Assembly: GCF_020594515.1 (NCBI RefSeq)
Contig: NZ_JAJCTH010000017.1
Coordinates: 1 to 64,000, forward strand
Reading direction: 5' to 3'
DNA length: 64,000 nucleotides
DNA from: Rhodoferax sp. U2-2l
Lineage (GTDB): Bacteria; Pseudomonadota; Gammaproteobacteria; Burkholderiales; Burkholderiaceae_C
The notes below the pieces were generated by a model. The model searched no databases. It worked only from the letters and a program-made list of their open reading frames with translations, and was not told the origin of the DNA. Below, one piece after another: positions 26,603 through 37,764 of the stretch. Every line of letters starts with the position of its first letter. The stretch's first letter is position 1. A program made the position numbers and the translations under genes.

Positions 26603-26659
26603 CACCGCGCCACCGGCTTGGGGCGTGGCGGGCTAAAATAATCCAAACAGGTCCACCAC

Positions 26660-26866
26660 ATGAACATTTTCTACCGCCCCCAGTATGTTTCTGAAATCAC
26701 CCAGTTCATCAATGAACTGAAGGCCAAAAATCCGGCCATGGAAGAAGGTCAGCGCCTCGGTCGCAGCCTGTTATGGGACAAAGCGGTCGACCGGGATGCC
26801 TCCGATGAATTCCGTGCCGCCCGGGTGGCGCAAAAGCCGTACGTCTACCAGAACCTGCTTGACTGA
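26660..26866 (+). CDS. DUF3460 family protein
   Basis: A 68-residue soluble protein matching the DUF3460 family, which is widespread in Burkholderiales (MNIFYRPQYVSEITQFI at the start, GRSLLWDK in the middle, YVYQNLLD at the end). A CTAAAAT box lies about 30 bases upstream. Function unknown. It precedes scpA by 74 bases on the same strand, which is a common arrangement in this order. Confidence 0.85.
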   Translation: MNIFYRPQYVSEITQFINELKAKNPAMEEGQRLGRSLLWDKAVDRDASDEFRAARVAQKPYVYQNLLD

Positions 26867-26940
26867 TCAGCTTGTCTGGCCTGCGGTCTCCTTGCAGCAT
26901 ATGCCTTTAGCTATTTGACCTATAGCAACAAAACCTGGCA

Positions 26941-27789
26941 ATGGTGGCATCGGCTGCGCTGGACAATTCAGAGGGGGTCACGACGGCAGAGATGCCCACC
27001 GTGGTCGATCAGGTCGCGGTGGCACGGCTGTATGGTGAGCCGCTGTTCACCTTGCCCAATGATTTGTACATCCCGCCCGACGCGCTGGAAGTCTTTCTGG
27101 AGGCTTTTGAGGGCCCGCTGGACCTGCTGCTGTACCTGATCCGGCGGCAAAACTTCAACATTCTCGACATTCCCATGGCCGGCCTGACCCGCCAGTACAT
27201 GAGTTATGTCGACGAGATCCGCCAGCGTAACCTGGAGCTGGCCGCCGAGTACCTGCTGATGGCGGCCATGCTGATCGAGATCAAATCACGCATGCTGCTG
27301 CCGCCCAAACACGTGGCGCAAGGCCAAGAGGCCGAAGACCCACGCGCCGAGTTGGTGCGCCGCCTGCTGGAGTACGAGCAGATCAAGCTGGCAGCCGCCC
27401 GGCTCAACGCCCTGCCGCAGTTTGGGCGTGACTTTCTGGTGGCGCAGGCCTACATCGAGCAGTCGCTACAACCCCGCTTTGTCGATGTCAATGTGAGTGA
27501 ATTGCAGGAGGCCTGGGCTGCCATCCTCCAGCGCGCCAAACTGGTGCAGCACCACAAGATCTCCCGCGAAGAGCTGTCGGTGCGTGAGCACATGAGCCAG
27601 GTTCTCAAGCGCCTGCAAGGCCACCGTTTTGTCGAATTTGAAGACCTGTTCAACCCGGCCAAAGGCGCGCCGGTGCTGGTGGTGACCTTCATCGCCCTGC
27701 TCGAACTGGCCAAGGAAACCCTCATCGAAATCACCCAAGCCGAAGCCTTTGCACCCATTTACGTGCGCCTGGCCTACGCCCCCTCTTGA
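26941..27789 (+). CDS. scpA: Segregation and condensation protein A
   Basis: A 282-residue kleisin that bridges the SMC heads in chromosome condensation. The core begins FEGPLDLLLYLIRRQNFNILDIPMA and continues ARYM-type motifs (LTRQYMSYVDEIRQRNLELAAEYLLMAAMLIEIKS), which are diagnostic. The C-terminal winged helix is present. The ATG at 26941 lacks a clear Shine-Dalgarno; an ATG at 26992 is an alternative. scpB is not in the window. nadB follows 18 bases later. Confidence 0.93.
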   Translation: MVASAALDNSEGVTTAEMPTVVDQVAVARLYGEPLFTLPNDLYIPPDALEVFLEAFEGPLDLLLYLIRRQNFNILDIPMAGLTRQYMSYVDEIRQRNLELAAEYLLMAAMLIEIKSRMLLPPKHVAQGQEAEDPRAELVRRLLEYEQIKLAAARLNALPQFGRDFLVAQAYIEQSLQPRFVDVNVSELQEAWAAILQRAKLVQHHKISREELSVREHMSQVLKRLQGHRFVEFEDLFNPAKGAPVLVVTFIALLELAKETLIEITQAEAFAPIYVRLAYAPS

Positions 27790-27807
27790 ACCTACACTGC
27801 ACACACC

Positions 27808-29415
27808 ATGAACCCACGCCCCGCCCACCTCCCTGCCCGCCCCCCACTGGTCTTTGATGTTTTGATCGTGGGCAGCGGCCTGGCGGGCCTGAGCGCCGCG
27901 CTGCTGCTGTCGACCGACAAAAAAGTGGCGGTGATCACCAAACGCGCGGTCATGGAAGGCTCCAGCGGCTGGGCGCAAGGCGGTATCGCGGCAGTCTGGA
28001 ACAAGGACGACAGTTTTGAGGCCCACATCCAGGACACCCAGATTGCCGGTGCTGGCCTGTGCGACCTGGACGCGACCCGCTTTGTGGTGGAAAACGCGCC
28101 CAAGGCGATTGCCTGGTTGCAAACCATGGGTGTGCCGTTTTCACAGGAAGACGGTCACCTGCACCTGACCCGCGAAGGCGGCCACAGCGCCCGGCGCATC
28201 GTGCACGTGACCGATGCCACCGGCGCGGCGGTCCAGAGCACGCTGATTGACGCCGCCAAAAAAACACCCAACATCACCCTGTTCGAGCAGCACACCCTGG
28301 TGGACCTGATCACCACCGACAAGCTCGGGCAGGCCGACAAACGCTGCGTGGGCCTGTACGCGCTGGACAGCGGCACGGGCGAAGTCATCACCTTCCAGGC
28401 ACCGCAGACCATTTTGGCCACCGGCGGTGCGGGTAAGGTGTACCTGTACACCACCAACCCCGACACCGCCACCGGCGACGGCATTGCCGCGGCCTGGCGT
28501 GCGGGTTGCCGGGTGCAGAACATGGAGTTCATCCAATTCCACCCGACCTGCCTGTACCACCCGCATGCCAAATCGTTTTTGATCAGCGAAGCGGTGCGGG
28601 GTGAAGGTGGCCGCCTGCTGCTGCCCGACGGCACCCGCTTCATGCCCAATCACGACCCGCGCCTGGAGTTGGCCCCGCGCGACGTGGTGGCCCGCGCGAT
28701 TGACTTCGAGATGAAAAAAGGCGGCTTTGACTGCGTCTACCTCGACATCTCGCACCAGCCCAAGAACTTTTTGCTGGAACACTTCCCCAACATTTACGCG
28801 CGCTGCCTGGAGCTGGGCATCGACATCGCCAAACAACCCATTCCGGTGGTGCCCGCTGCGCACTACACCTGTGGCGGCGTGTTGGCTGACCTGCACGGGC
28901 GCACCGACATCCCTGGCCTGTACGCCATTGGCGAGACGGCGTGCAGCGGCCTGCACGGTGCCAACCGGCTGGCCAGCAACTCGCTGGTGGAATGCATGGT
29001 GTTTGCCCAGGCGACCACCACCGACATCGCCCAAGCTGCCGCCCAGCCTGCCGTGACGCTACCCGCCTGGGACGAAAGCCGTGTCATTGATGCGGACGAA
29101 ACCGTGGTCATCTCGCACAACTGGGACGAGTTGCGCCGCTTCATGTGGGACTACGTGGGCATCGTGCGCACCAACAAACGGCTGGAGCGCGCCGCCCACC
29201 GCATCGCCCTGTTGCAGGGCGAGATTCACGAGTTTTATTCACACTTTCACGTCACCCGCGACCTGCTGGAACTGCGCAACCTGGTGCTGGTGGCGGACCT
29301 GATCGTGAAAAGCGCGCAGGCCCGCCACGAAAGCCGGGGCCTGCACTTCAGCCGCGACTACCCCGACCTGCTGCCCGAGGCGCTGCCGACGGTTTTGAGC
29401 CCGCCGAACCATTGA
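27808..29415 (+). CDS. nadB: L-aspartate oxidase
   Basis: A 535-residue flavoprotein that oxidises L-aspartate to iminoaspartate, the first step of de novo NAD synthesis. The FAD-binding dinucleotide fold is at the N-terminus ([15 protein letters not shown], about residues 24-38). [11 protein letters not shown] and [25 protein letters not shown] distinguish the fumarate reductase/aspartate oxidase family, and the length fits NadB. The next enzymes, nadA and nadC, are about 2-4 kb away on the other strand. Confidence 0.96.
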   Translation: MNPRPAHLPARPPLVFDVLIVGSGLAGLSAALLLSTDKKVAVITKRAVMEGSSGWAQGGIAAVWNKDDSFEAHIQDTQIAGAGLCDLDATRFVVENAPKAIAWLQTMGVPFSQEDGHLHLTREGGHSARRIVHVTDATGAAVQSTLIDAAKKTPNITLFEQHTLVDLITTDKLGQADKRCVGLYALDSGTGEVITFQAPQTILATGGAGKVYLYTTNPDTATGDGIAAAWRAGCRVQNMEFIQFHPTCLYHPHAKSFLISEAVRGEGGRLLLPDGTRFMPNHDPRLELAPRDVVARAIDFEMKKGGFDCVYLDISHQPKNFLLEHFPNIYARCLELGIDIAKQPIPVVPAAHYTCGGVLADLHGRTDIPGLYAIGETACSGLHGANRLASNSLVECMVFAQATTTDIAQAAAQPAVTLPAWDESRVIDADETVVISHNWDELRRFMWDYVGIVRTNKRLERAAHRIALLQGEIHEFYSHFHVTRDLLELRNLVLVADLIVKSAQARHESRGLHFSRDYPDLLPEALPTVLSPPNH

Positions 29416-29472
29416 GCCTGGCCTGATCGGCGTGGGTTAGACTCGCGCCACTTTTTTTGGGGAGATGCCCGC

Positions 29473-30372
29473 ATGACACAACCTGCCATCCAGAACGCCA
29501 CCCCTTACGGCACGCTGCCGCCCGCCAGCAGCCCGGCCACGCGCAAGCCGCTGAGCCTGCCCCGCCTGCTGGAAATGCACGCCCGCGGCGAAAAGATCGT
29601 CATGCTCACCGCCTACGACGCCACCTTTGCGGCTGTAGCCGATGCCGCCGGGGTCGAATGTATTTTGGTGGGCGACTCGCTGGGCATGGTCTGCCAGGGC
29701 CTGACCAGCACCGTGGGCGTGTCGCTGGAGACCATGCGCTACCACGTGGAATGTGTCACCCGCGGCGTGCGCCGGGTCCAAGGCACGGCCTGGATCATTG
29801 GCGACCTGCCGTTTGGCACCTACCACGAGTCCAAAGAGCAGGCACTGCGCAGCGCCACCGTGCTGATGCAGGCCGGCGCCCACATGGTCAAGCTGGAAGG
29901 CGGTGGCTGGACCGCTGACACCGTGCGTTTTTTGGTGGACCGCGGTATCCCGGTCTGCGCCCACCTGGGTCTCACCCCCCAAACCGTGCACGCGCTGGGT
30001 GGCTACCGGGTACAGGGCAAAACGGTCGAATCGGCCACCGTCATGAAACGCCATGCGCTTGAATTGCAGGACGCCGGGGCCGCGCTGCTGGTACTGGAGA
30101 TGGTGCCCGCCGCCTTGTCGGCAGAACTCACCGCAGAGTTACCACACTGCCCCACCATTGGCATTGGCGCGGGCAACGGCACCGCCGGGCAAGTGCTGGT
30201 GTTGCACGACATGCTGGGCCTGAACCTGGGCAAAAACCCCAAGTTCGTGCGCAACTTCATGGCCGAGCTGCCCGGCATCCCGGGCCAGCATGGCATCAAG
30301 GAAGCCATCACCGCTTATGTGGAAGCCGTCAAAAACGGCAGTTTCCCCGACAACACCCAACACGCCTGGTAA
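29473..30372 (+). CDS. panB: 3-methyl-2-oxobutanoate hydroxymethyltransferase
   Basis: A 299-residue enzyme that makes ketopantoate from 2-oxoisovalerate and methylene-tetrahydrofolate in pantothenate synthesis. Conserved motifs: [24 protein letters not shown] (metal-binding Asp), [10 protein letters not shown] and the late [27 protein letters not shown] ribosome binding site is eight bases upstream. An extra 30-residue N-terminal segment precedes the catalytic barrel. panC follows after 110 bases. Confidence 0.97.
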   Translation: MTQPAIQNATPYGTLPPASSPATRKPLSLPRLLEMHARGEKIVMLTAYDATFAAVADAAGVECILVGDSLGMVCQGLTSTVGVSLETMRYHVECVTRGVRRVQGTAWIIGDLPFGTYHESKEQALRSATVLMQAGAHMVKLEGGGWTADTVRFLVDRGIPVCAHLGLTPQTVHALGGYRVQGKTVESATVMKRHALELQDAGAALLVLEMVPAALSAELTAELPHCPTIGIGAGNGTAGQVLVLHDMLGLNLGKNPKFVRNFMAELPGIPGQHGIKEAITAYVEAVKNGSFPDNTQHAW

Positions 30373-30482
30373 CCCCCGCAAAGCGCATTGACCTCGAAAA
30401 CGATGCGCCTCTAGCACTTGGTTCGCCTCAACATCGTTTGAAAAACAGGGTTCTGGCCTTTATTGAACCGCCATCCGTCATC

Positions 30483-31331
30483 ATGAAAATCATCCACACC
30501 ATCTCCGAGTTGCGGGACCATTTGTCGGCCTACCGGCACCCCACCTTTGTGCCCACCATGGGCAATTTGCACGCCGGGCACCTGGCCCTGGTGCGCCAGG
30601 CCAAGCCGTTGGGCGACGTGATGGTGACCAGCATTTTTGTCAACCGCCTGCAGTTTTTGCCCCACGAAGACTTTGACACCTACCCGCGCACGCTGGAGGC
30701 CGACTGCCAGGCGCTGGCCACGGCGGGCTGCGACGTGTTGTTTGCCCCCAGCGAAAAAGAGCTGTACCCCGAGCCGCAGGGTTTTACCGTGCAGCCCCCC
30801 ACCGAGTTGGCCAACATGCTCGAAGGCCACTTCCGGCCCGGCTTTTTTGGCGGCGTCTGCACGGTGGTGATGAAACTGTTTGCCATCGTGGGGCCCCGCG
30901 TGGCGCTGTTTGGCAAAAAAGACTACCAGCAGCTGATGGTCATCAAACGTATGGTCGAGCAGTTTGCCCTGCCCATTGAGGTGATGGGCGGCCAGACGCT
31001 GCGTGCCGACGACGGTCTGGCACTGTCCTCTCGCAACAACTACCTGAGCCCGACCGAGCGCCAGGAGGCGGTGCAACTGTCGTTGGCCTTGAAAGCCATG
31101 GCCGACGCCTTACGCGCTGGGCAAACCGATGTGGCTGCGCTGGAAGCCCAGGCCATGCATGCGCTGAAGGCACGAGGCTGGAAGCCGGACTATCTGACGG
31201 TGCGCCAGCGCCACAACCTGCAGACCCCCGACTCAGCCGCCGTGGCCTCCCTGACGGCCAACGCCGGCCTGGTGCTGCTGGGCGCAGCGCGGGTGGGCAA
31301 CACCCGGCTGATCGACAACCTGGAAGTCTGA
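30483..31331 (+). CDS. panC: Pantothenate synthetase (pantoate-beta-alanine ligase)
   Basis: A 282-residue ATP-dependent ligase. The nucleotidyltransferase motif is VPTMGNLHAGHLALV, and the KMSKS-like region DDGLALSSRNNYLSP is present. The start at 30483 (MKIIHTISELRDHL) matches the family; the ORF is open 15 codons further up. In the first motif family members usually have GaLH; here it is GNLH, a common variant. It converges head-to-head with the DUF3297 gene: the two stop codons abut. Confidence 0.95.
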   Translation: MKIIHTISELRDHLSAYRHPTFVPTMGNLHAGHLALVRQAKPLGDVMVTSIFVNRLQFLPHEDFDTYPRTLEADCQALATAGCDVLFAPSEKELYPEPQGFTVQPPTELANMLEGHFRPGFFGGVCTVVMKLFAIVGPRVALFGKKDYQQLMVIKRMVEQFALPIEVMGGQTLRADDGLALSSRNNYLSPTERQEAVQLSLALKAMADALRAGQTDVAALEAQAMHALKARGWKPDYLTVRQRHNLQTPDSAAVASLTANAGLVLLGAARVGNTRLIDNLEV

Positions 31332-31580
31332 TTACTTATAGAAGGCTTCCACCTTGCCCTTGACCTTGATCAGCAGCGGCTTGCCGTGGCGGTCGCGGGT
31401 TTTGCCGGCGGGCACTTTGACCCAGCCTTCACTCAGGCAGTATTCCTCGACGTCGGTGCGTTCCTTGTCATTGAGACGAATGCCGATGTCGTGCGCAAAC
31501 ACGGCGGCGTTGTAAAAAGGGCTGCGTGCGTCGATGGACAGGTGGTCAGGCAGTTCGGGACGAGGGGTGGTTTCGGTCAT
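31332..31580 (-). CDS. DUF3297 family protein
   Basis: An 82-residue soluble protein of the DUF3297 family (LPDHLSIDARSPFYNAAVF, then GIRLNDKERTDVEEYCLSEG and a lysine-rich C-terminus). Function unknown. It follows nadA by 47 bases and is probably the last gene of the same transcript. Confidence 0.85.
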   Translation of the reverse strand: MTETTPRPELPDHLSIDARSPFYNAAVFAHDIGIRLNDKERTDVEEYCLSEGWVKVPAGKTRDRHGKPLLIKVKGKVEAFYK

Positions 31581-31627
31581 GGTCAGGGCCGCTCTGAGGC
31601 GGCAATCAGTTTCAATTCAATAACAAC

Positions 31628-32773
31628 TCAGGCCGCACCAATCTGGGCGACCAGGCGTCCGGGCACGGGGCCCTGTTTGAGCGCGGCGGTAAACGCCAGC
31701 ATCCGGTCAATCGGCAATCTGGCACGTTGACCCAGCGCCGGGTCGACGTGGATTTCATTGGCGCCGGTTTCCAGTACCCGTGCTACGTCAGCCAGGCCGT
31801 TCATGGCCATCCACGGGCAATGGGCGCAGCTCTTGCAGGTGGCGCTGTTGCCAGCGGTGGGGGCCTCTAAAAAGGTTTTGCCGGGGTTGAGCGTGCGCAG
31901 CTTGTGCATCATGCCGTTGTCGGTGGCGACGATGAATTCTTTCGCGTCCATCTCGCGCGCCGCTTTCAGGATGCCGGAGGTGGAGCCCACCGCGTCAGCC
32001 AGCGCCACCACGGCAGCGGGTGACTCGGGGTGGACCAGCACTTTGGCGCCGGGATGCTCGCGCAACAATTCTTCCAGCTCAAAGGCCTTGAATTCGTCGT
32101 GCACGATGCAGGAGCCGCCCCACATCACCATGTCGGCCCCGGTTTCGCGCTGGATGTAGCCACCCAGGTGCCGGTCTGGCGCCCACAGGATTTTTTTGCC
32201 CTGCTCTTTCAGCGCTTTGACGATGTCCAGCGCACAACTGGAGGTGACCAGCCAGTCCGAGCGCGCCTTGACGGCCGCGCTGGTGTTGGCGTAGACCACC
32301 ACCGTGCGGTCCGGATGCGCGTCGCAAAACGCACTGAATTCGTCCACCGGGCAGCCCAGGTCGAGCGAGCAGGTGGCGTCCAGATCGGGCATCAGCACAC
32401 GTTTTTCAGGCGACAAAATCTTGGAGGTTTCACCCATGAAACGCACGCCCGACACCACCAGCGTGGTGGCGGCGTGGTCACGGCCAAAACGCGCCATCTC
32501 CAGTGAGTCGCTCACGATCCCGCCAGTTTCTTCGGCCAGATCCTGCAGGTCGGGGTGCACATAGTAGTGCGACACCATCACCGCATTCTTTTCTTTGAGC
32601 AGGCGTCGGATCTTGTCTTTCAGCGCCGCGCGCTCAGCCGGGCCGGGCTCCACCGGCACGCGTGCCCAGGCGTGTTTGGTGGCGCACACCGAGCCAGCGG
32701 ATGAGTCGCCCTGCCCCTCATTTTGCGGCTGCTCGTAGTCCACTTCCTTGATCGTCTGTTGCGCGTCGGTCAT
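31628..32773 (-). CDS. nadA: Quinolinate synthase
   Basis: A 381-residue [4Fe-4S] enzyme that condenses iminoaspartate with dihydroxyacetone phosphate to quinolinate. Cluster and active-site motifs: [20 protein letters not shown], the cysteines in [18 protein letters not shown], and the C-terminal [14 protein letters not shown]. The length fits the larger proteobacterial NadA. An N-terminal extension of about 40 residues precedes the core. It is 42 bases after nadC. Confidence 0.96.
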   Translation of the reverse strand: MTDAQQTIKEVDYEQPQNEGQGDSSAGSVCATKHAWARVPVEPGPAERAALKDKIRRLLKEKNAVMVSHYYVHPDLQDLAEETGGIVSDSLEMARFGRDHAATTLVVSGVRFMGETSKILSPEKRVLMPDLDATCSLDLGCPVDEFSAFCDAHPDRTVVVYANTSAAVKARSDWLVTSSCALDIVKALKEQGKKILWAPDRHLGGYIQRETGADMVMWGGSCIVHDEFKAFELEELLREHPGAKVLVHPESPAAVVALADAVGSTSGILKAAREMDAKEFIVATDNGMMHKLRTLNPGKTFLEAPTAGNSATCKSCAHCPWMAMNGLADVARVLETGANEIHVDPALGQRARLPIDRMLAFTAALKQGPVPGRLVAQIGAA

Positions 32774-32815
32774 GTTGTCAGCTCCGTTTCAGATGAAATA
32801 GCCAGCTGTTGAGCT

Positions 32816-33694
<879 letters not shown>

Positions 33695-33714
33695 TTTTTT
33701 CTCCCCTGTTGATC

Positions 33715-34737
33715 TCAGGCCACAACGGCCAATTCGGCGGTGGGCTCGCGCCCCATCAGGCGGGCCACCGCCTGTGGCGGGGTCATCCTGCCGTCCAGCA
33801 GATCCACCACCGCCTGCGCGATCGGCATGTCCACCCCCAGCTGCTGCGCCCGCTGCACCACCGTGCGGGCACTGTAAACCCCCTCTGCCACGTGCCCCAG
33901 CGCGTCAGTGGCCTGCTGCAGGGTCTGGCCCTGTGCCAGCGCCAGGCCCACCTGGCGGTTGCGTGACAGATCGCCCGTGGCGGTGAGCACCAGGTCACCC
34001 AGGCCGCTCAGGCCCATGAAGGTCTCCGCGCGTGCGCCCAGGGCGACACCCAGGCGGGTCATCTCGGCCAGGCCGCGGGTGATCAGCGCAGCACGCGCGT
34101 TGAGCCCCAGGTCCAGCCCGTCGCACAGGCCGGTGGCAATGGCCAACACGTTTTTAACGGCGCCGCCCACCTCCACCCCCACGATGTCTTCGTTGGCATA
34201 GACGCGCAACGTCGGGCTGTGAAAGGCCGCCACCAGCGCTTGGCGCACGGACTCGTGCACGCTGGCGGCCACCAGCGCGGTGGGCTGGCCCCGCGCCACC
34301 TCCAGCGCAAAACTCGGGCCGCTCAGCACCCCGGCCAGCATGTCAGGTGCGACCTGACCCTGAATTTCATGCGCCAGCAGGCCCAAAGTGTGAGTCACTG
34401 GCGCCTCAAAACCTTTGCACAACCAGGCCACCGGGGCGCGGCAGTCGCGCAACGCCGTCAACATGTCGCGCAAGGCGGCCATGGGCGTGGCCACCACCAC
34501 CAGGTCCGCATCGGCCACCCGCGCTGGCAACTCGGCCATGCTGGCACCACAAAACGCCAGTTGTGGCGGCAAGGTCACCCCCGGCAAATAACGCGGGTTT
34601 TGCTGGCCCTGCTGCATGGCCCGGACCTGCTCCAGACGCCGCGCCCACAGCGTGACGTGATGGGGCCGGTCTGGCGCCGCAGCACTGGCGGCCAGTGCCG
34701 TGCCCCAGGCGCCTGCACCAAGAACCATGATTTTCAT
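33715..34737 (-). CDS. gpsA: Glycerol-3-phosphate dehydrogenase [NAD(P)+]
   Basis: A 340-residue enzyme that reduces dihydroxyacetone phosphate to sn-glycerol-3-phosphate for phospholipid synthesis. NAD-binding motif [10 protein letters not shown] at residues 6-15 and the catalytic-lysine region [14 protein letters not shown] are present, as is [11 protein letters not shown]. The start at 34737 ([12 protein letters not shown]) is chosen since the dinucleotide fold should begin within a few residues. It lies 50 bases downstream of secB, the usual pairing in proteobacteria. Confidence 0.96.
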   Translation of the reverse strand: MKIMVLGAGAWGTALAASAAAPDRPHHVTLWARRLEQVRAMQQGQQNPRYLPGVTLPPQLAFCGASMAELPARVADADLVVVATPMAALRDMLTALRDCRAPVAWLCKGFEAPVTHTLGLLAHEIQGQVAPDMLAGVLSGPSFALEVARGQPTALVAASVHESVRQALVAAFHSPTLRVYANEDIVGVEVGGAVKNVLAIATGLCDGLDLGLNARAALITRGLAEMTRLGVALGARAETFMGLSGLGDLVLTATGDLSRNRQVGLALAQGQTLQQATDALGHVAEGVYSARTVVQRAQQLGVDMPIAQAVVDLLDGRMTPPQAVARLMGREPTAELAVVA

Positions 34738-34787
34738 AGCGACTCGGGCAGGTGGGTCGGTGGCAAACGTCTCAGGCAACGGATAAC

Positions 34788-35243
34788 TTACTGAACAGCG
34801 GCGGGCGCCTCAGCGCTTTGGGCCGCTTGTTGCTGCTCGTACATGGCCTGGAAGTTGATCTCTGACAGGTGCACCGGCGGGAAGCCGCCGCGCTGGATCA
34901 GGTCGGCCACGTTGCCACGCAAGTAGGGGTAAACGATTTGCGGGCAGGCAATGCCCATGATCGGCCCCATCTGCTCAGGCGGCAGGTTACGGATCTCGAA
35001 GATGCCGGCTTGCGACGCTTCCACCAAAAACACGGTGCGGTCCTTGATCTTGGTTTGCACGGTGGCAGTCACCACCACTTCATACATGCCGTCGGCCACC
35101 GTCGAGGCGTTCACACCCAGCTGGATATCGACCGTGGGCTGCTCTTGCTCCAGCAGGATAGCGGGCGAATTGGGCTGCTCAAGCGATGATTCCTTGAGGT
35201 ACACGCGTTGGATCTGGAAAACGGGGTTGTTGGTGTCGGACAT
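34788..35243 (-). CDS. secB: Protein-export chaperone SecB
   Basis: A 151-residue cytosolic chaperone that holds preproteins unfolded for SecA. The SecB pattern is clear: [19 protein letters not shown] at the start, then [15 protein letters not shown] and [26 protein letters not shown]. It lies between grxC and gpsA in the conserved block. The tail ends in a short Ala/Gln-rich segment, as usual. Confidence 0.97.
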   Translation of the reverse strand: MSDTNNPVFQIQRVYLKESSLEQPNSPAILLEQEQPTVDIQLGVNASTVADGMYEVVVTATVQTKIKDRTVFLVEASQAGIFEIRNLPPEQMGPIMGIACPQIVYPYLRGNVADLIQRGGFPPVHLSEINFQAMYEQQQAAQSAEAPAAVQ

Positions 35244-35319
35244 GGGAGGTTCTCTCGGTTGATAAAAGGGGGAGCCAAGGCGGGCGCCGCTGGCGCCCAG
35301 CCGCTGTGGGGGAGTTGCC

Positions 35320-35580
35320 TCAGGCTTGTTGCAGCAGCGGCATCAGGCCACCGCGACTGTCCAGCGCGATCAGGTCGTCGCAGCCACCGACATGGGTGCT
35401 GCCGATGAAAATCTGCGGCACGGTGCGCCGCCCGGTGCTGCTCATCATCTGGTCGCGCTCTTGCGGGTGCAAATCGATGCGGATTTCTTCGATCTGCGCC
35501 ACGCCACGGGCTTTCAGGAGCTGCTTGGCGCGGATGCAATAGGGACACACGGCCGTGGTGTACATCTTGACGGGTTGCAT
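35320..35580 (-). CDS. grxC: Glutaredoxin 3
   Basis: An 86-residue thiol-disulfide oxidoreductase. Active site CPYC is at about residues 12-15 ([17 protein letters not shown]), the cis-proline lies in [11 protein letters not shown], and the glutathione-binding [10 protein letters not shown] follows. It is 24 bases after the rhodanese gene and upstream of secB, the same order as yibN-grxC-secB-gpsA in E. coli. Confidence 0.96.
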   Translation of the reverse strand: MQPVKMYTTAVCPYCIRAKQLLKARGVAQIEEIRIDLHPQERDQMMSSTGRRTVPQIFIGSTHVGGCDDLIALDSRGGLMPLLQQA

Positions 35581-35604
35581 GGGATCTTTCCGAAGTGGGG
35601 GGGG

Positions 35605-36012
35605 TTAAGCTTTTTCGACCGGCAGGTTGGCCGAGCGCCAGGCGCCCATGCCACCCGAGAGCGACTGCGCCTTCTCAAAGCCAAGCTTTTTGGCAATCGC
35701 CACCGCCCGGGCACTGCGCGCACCCGATTTGCACACCAGAATCAGCGGGACCGTTTTATTTTTGACCGCCCCATCGAGCTTGCCCTCGAGCTCGCCCAAA
35801 GGAATATTCTTGGCGCCGACGACATGGCCAGCAGCAAACTCTTCGGACTCACACACATCCACAACCACGGCTTTTTCGCGGTTGATGAGCTGCACCGCAC
35901 CTTCTGCGGTCAGGGCGCCAGGCCCACCGCCGTTGATGACGGGCCACAGCAGCATGCCGCCGGAGGCCAGCGCCACGGTGATCATCATCCAGTTGTCGAT
36001 AATAAATTTCAC
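35605..36012 (-). CDS. Membrane-anchored rhodanese-like protein (YibN type)
   Basis: A 135-residue protein with an N-terminal membrane helix (FIIDNWMMITVALASGGMLL) and a rhodanese domain with an active-site loop CKSGARS, so the catalytic cysteine is kept. I chose the GTG at 36012 because AAGGA lies seven bases upstream and homologues start with KF-IDNW; the ATG at 36048 is the alternative. It heads the operon with grxC, secB and gpsA. Confidence 0.85.
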   Translation of the reverse strand: MKFIIDNWMMITVALASGGMLLWPVINGGGPGALTAEGAVQLINREKAVVVDVCESEEFAAGHVVGAKNIPLGELEGKLDGAVKNKTVPLILVCKSGARSARAVAIAKKLGFEKAQSLSGGMGAWRSANLPVEKA

Positions 36013-36093
36013 TTGCGTATCCTTATGTAGAGATGACCTGAGCCACACATTTTAGAATGCACACGGAACCCCTACCGACTGCTGATTGGAAAC

Positions 36094-36189
36094 ATGCACA
36101 AGCCCGTTCTTATCCGCCACGATGATTGGCCTGTTGGCCAGTCCCGCGTCGAAGCCAACGCAGGCGGGGTCGCGCCATCTGATGCCTGA
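36094..36189 (+). pseudogene. Probable remnant of the gpmA start (phosphoglycerate mutase)
   Basis: A 31-codon ORF begins MHKPVLIRH, which matches eight of the first nine residues of Burkholderiales GpmA (MHKLVLIRHGES), including the catalytic RH dipeptide. The similarity stops right after it. In related genomes gpmA typically sits exactly here, divergent from the rhodanese gene and upstream of the S41 protease and moeB. A large internal deletion that left only the start is the simplest reading; a chance match is possible with so few residues. Confidence 0.5.
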
Positions 36190-36279
36190 TAAAAATCGTT
36201 GTGGTGGTTCGGAACCCGCCGCACCGCTCAGGATCAAAATGCTTCTGTCTACTTCGCCATCTCACGTTCAGGAATCAAA

Positions 36280-37749
36280 ATGGGTCAAAAACTGAAAATT
36301 GCGGGGTTGTTATCCGCGGGGATTCTGACCGGTGCGCTGGCCAGCATCTCGCTGCAATCCATGGCGCGGGCCTCCTTGGCGCCGTTGCCGCTGGAAGAAC
36401 TGCAGCAATTGGCAGCCGTGTTTAGCATGGTCAAAAGCAACTATGTGGAGCCGGTCGACGAGAAAAAACTCATCACCGATGCCATCGCGGGCATGGTGGC
36501 CGGACTGGACCCGCACTCGGTCTACATGGACAAGAAGACGCTGAAAGATTTCAACGAAGGCACCACCGGCAAGTTTGTGGGTGTTGGGATCGAAATCACC
36601 CAGGAAGACGGGCTGATCAAGGTGGTGTCGCCCATTGAAGACTCACCGGCATTTCGCGCCGGGCTCAAACCCAACGACCTGATCGTCAAGATTGACGACA
36701 CCCCGGTCAAAGGCCTGACCCTCAACGAAGGCGTCAAACGCATGCGTGGCGAGCCCGACACCAAGGTTCTGCTCAGCGTGTTCCGCAAGGATGAAAACCG
36801 CACCTTCCAGGTCACCATCACCCGCGAAGTGATCAAGACACAAAGTGTCAAAGCCCGACTGATCGAGCCCGGTTACGGCTGGGTTCGCTTGAGTCAGTTC
36901 CAGGAACGCACGGTGGCCGACTTTGCCCGCAAGGTCGAAGACCTCTACAAACAGGAACCCAACATGAAGGGCCTGGTGCTGGACCTGCGCAATGACCCGG
37001 GTGGTTATCTGGACGCCGCGGTGGCGATCTCTGCCGCGTTCCTGCCCGAAAACGTGGTGGTGGTCTCGGCCAACGGCCAGCTGGCCGAGAGCAAGTTCAC
37101 CTACAAGGCCTCGCCCACCTACTATGCCCGCCGCGGTGATGACCCGTTGCGGCATCTGGAGGAAGTCACCAAAGGCGCGCTCAAAAAAGTGCCGCTGGTG
37201 GTGCTGGTCAATGAGGGCTCGGCCTCTGCCAGCGAGATTGTGGCCGGCGCCCTGCAAGACCATCAACGCGCCAAGCTGCTGGGCAGCCAGACGTTTGGCA
37301 AGGGGTCGGTGCAAACCGCCGTGTGCCTCGATGCAGCTTTCCGCATGGACAACTGCCCCACCGCCGCCCTCAAGCTCACCACCAGCCGCTACTACACGCC
37401 CAGCGGCAAGTCGATCCAGGCCAAAGGCATCGTGCCGGATGTGATGATTGACGAAACCGCAGAAGGCAACCTGTTTGCCGCCCTGCGCACCCGCGAGGCG
37501 GATCTTGAAAAGCACCTCGCCAGCGGCCAGGGTGACGAGGTGAAAGACGCCGCGCGCGAAAAGGAGCGTGAAGAAGCGCGCAAATTGCTCGAAGAAGAGC
37601 TTAAAAAACCCGCGGCTGAGCGCAAGATGCCCGAATACGGCTCGGACAAAGACTTTCAGCTGCAGCAAGCCATTCTGCAGCTCAAGGGCCTGCCGGTGCT
37701 GGTCAGCAAAACCCAGGTGGAGCGCACTGAAGAGAAAACCGACAACTGA
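36280..37749 (+). CDS. C-terminal processing peptidase, S41 family
   Basis: A 489-residue exported protease. An N-terminal signal/anchor helix (about residues 5-30) is followed by a helical segment, a PDZ domain (about 95-170, FVGVGIEITQEDGLIKVVSP) and the S41 catalytic domain. The Ser-Lys dyad is intact: Ser316 in GSASASEI and Lys341 in TFGKGSVQ, 25 residues apart as in the D1-processing protease. A charged C-terminal tail follows. The start at 36280 places the signal sequence at the N-terminus. Upstream lies the gpmA remnant; moeB follows after 15 bases. Confidence 0.94.
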   Translation: MGQKLKIAGLLSAGILTGALASISLQSMARASLAPLPLEELQQLAAVFSMVKSNYVEPVDEKKLITDAIAGMVAGLDPHSVYMDKKTLKDFNEGTTGKFVGVGIEITQEDGLIKVVSPIEDSPAFRAGLKPNDLIVKIDDTPVKGLTLNEGVKRMRGEPDTKVLLSVFRKDENRTFQVTITREVIKTQSVKARLIEPGYGWVRLSQFQERTVADFARKVEDLYKQEPNMKGLVLDLRNDPGGYLDAAVAISAAFLPENVVVVSANGQLAESKFTYKASPTYYARRGDDPLRHLEEVTKGALKKVPLVVLVNEGSASASEIVAGALQDHQRAKLLGSQTFGKGSVQTAVCLDAAFRMDNCPTAALKLTTSRYYTPSGKSIQAKGIVPDVMIDETAEGNLFAALRTREADLEKHLASGQGDEVKDAAREKEREEARKLLEEELKKPAAERKMPEYGSDKDFQLQQAILQLKGLPVLVSKTQVERTEEKTDN

Positions 37750-37764
37750 CCGGTCAACCAGCAG

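Noticed and set aside
25274..26641. A 455-codon plus-strand frame over the HyfB-like gene
   Set aside because: His/Gln-rich antisense shadow of a membrane protein gene with clear motifs.
26890..26935. Possible third copy of the ATAGCTACTAGC repeat before scpA
   Set aside because: Only short AGCTA-like fragments match and the 12-base core is missing.
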